Assembly (NCBI GenBank): GCA_947489925.1
Contig: CANLFK010000123.1
Location: 1 to 6,772 of the forward strand
DNA: 6,772 nt
From: Candidatus Caenarcanales bacterium
GTDB taxonomy: Bacteria > Cyanobacteriota > Vampirovibrionia > Caenarcaniphilales > Caenarcanaceae
Direction: 5' to 3'
Part shown: in pieces, positions 6,659-6,772 of the stretch
How positions within the stretch are numbered: the stretch's first letter is position 1
How the letters are laid out: the number at the start of each line of letters is the position of its first letter
The notes under the pieces: model-generated
Told to the model about the DNA's origin: nothing
Databases searched by the model: none
What the model saw: the letters and a program-made list of their open reading frames with translations, nothing else
Program-made: the position numbers and the translations under genes

Positions 6659-6772
6659 AATTCAATTTTATTAGCAATTTGTTTGTATAAGCAATTTAAA
6701 ATTAATATTTTTTCGGGTAGTTTTATACTTAAAATATTATGGCTTTGCTTGATTGGAAGCTTAACTTATTTG
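6659..6772 (+). pseudogene. murJ: Partial second copy of murJ (codons 416-453), cut by window end
   Basis: Thirteen bases after the stop of the 187-aa gene the sequence becomes murJ again, in the murJ reading frame, starting at codon 416 (Asn) and running open to the last base at codon 453 (Leu). It differs from the complete gene only at its left edge: one Leu-to-Ile codon and one synonymous Leu codon. The remaining 99 bases are identical. There is no start codon at its left end, so as drawn it is a 5'-truncated fragment. A few bases further left (aacgg at 6651-6655) also occur near the matching place in murJ, but that may be chance. Confidence 0.85.
6674..6772 (+). repeat. 99-bp exact repeat of murJ, copy 2
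   Basis: This is identical to 4274-4372 and reaches the window's last base. The pair brackets the end of murJ, the ATPase and its partner as direct repeats. It could be the right-hand junction of an integrated element, or the shared k-mer at a contig end. Confidence 0.95.

Overview
This is a very AT-rich window (by eye well under 35% GC) from a bacterium that uses the standard code: every reading frame closes at TAA or TAG and none needs UGA read as sense. The genes lack clear Shine-Dalgarno sequences, and a murJ flippase sits beside an O-antigen-ligase-like membrane protein. This would fit an uncultured small-genome lineage such as a Patescibacteria/CPR member, but that placement is inference from style, not from a marker gene.

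Left third (1-1740, minus strand). Two tandem copies of an unrecognised gene family lie here. The right copy (953-1621, 222 aa) looks intact. The left copy (96-829) is broken: its body (311-829) and its last ~50 residues (within 96-299) are in different frames, separated by about 104 extra bases. Each copy is preceded by a 110-bp direct repeat, about 94% identical (855-964 and 1654-1763). The repeat holds a good sigma70-type promoter on the minus strand (TTGACA, 17 bp, TAGAAT). The repeat is better conserved than the genes it serves. The proteins are similar in their C-terminal halves and unlike in their first ~70-95 residues.

Middle (1745-4546, plus strand). An O-antigen ligase/polymerase-like protein with a Wzy_C domain is followed after 39 bp by a full-length MurJ/MviN lipid II flippase. 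They are probably co-transcribed cell-envelope genes. The first 19 bases of the ligase gene lie inside the right copy of the repeat. They therefore match, antisense, the last codons and stop of the 953-1621 gene.

Right (4649-6646, plus strand). A 474-aa ATPase of the AAA_15/AAA_21 (ABC-like, OLD-type without TOPRIM) kind is followed 9 bp later by a 187-aa protein of unknown family. That protein has a D...E-x-S arrangement recalling a degenerate PD-(D/E)xK nuclease core. The layout, a sensor-like ATPase with a small partner as a self-contained cassette, is that of an anti-phage or toxin-like module, but no known system is recognised.

Right edge (6659-6772). Directly after this pair the sequence returns to murJ: codons 416-453 are repeated in frame, 2,400 bp downstream of the original, and the last 99 bases are identical. 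The ATPase pair is thus bracketed by murJ sequence. This indicates either insertion with partial duplication of murJ or an assembly join between strain variants. That the exact match is 99 nt long and ends at the last base makes the second possibility serious.
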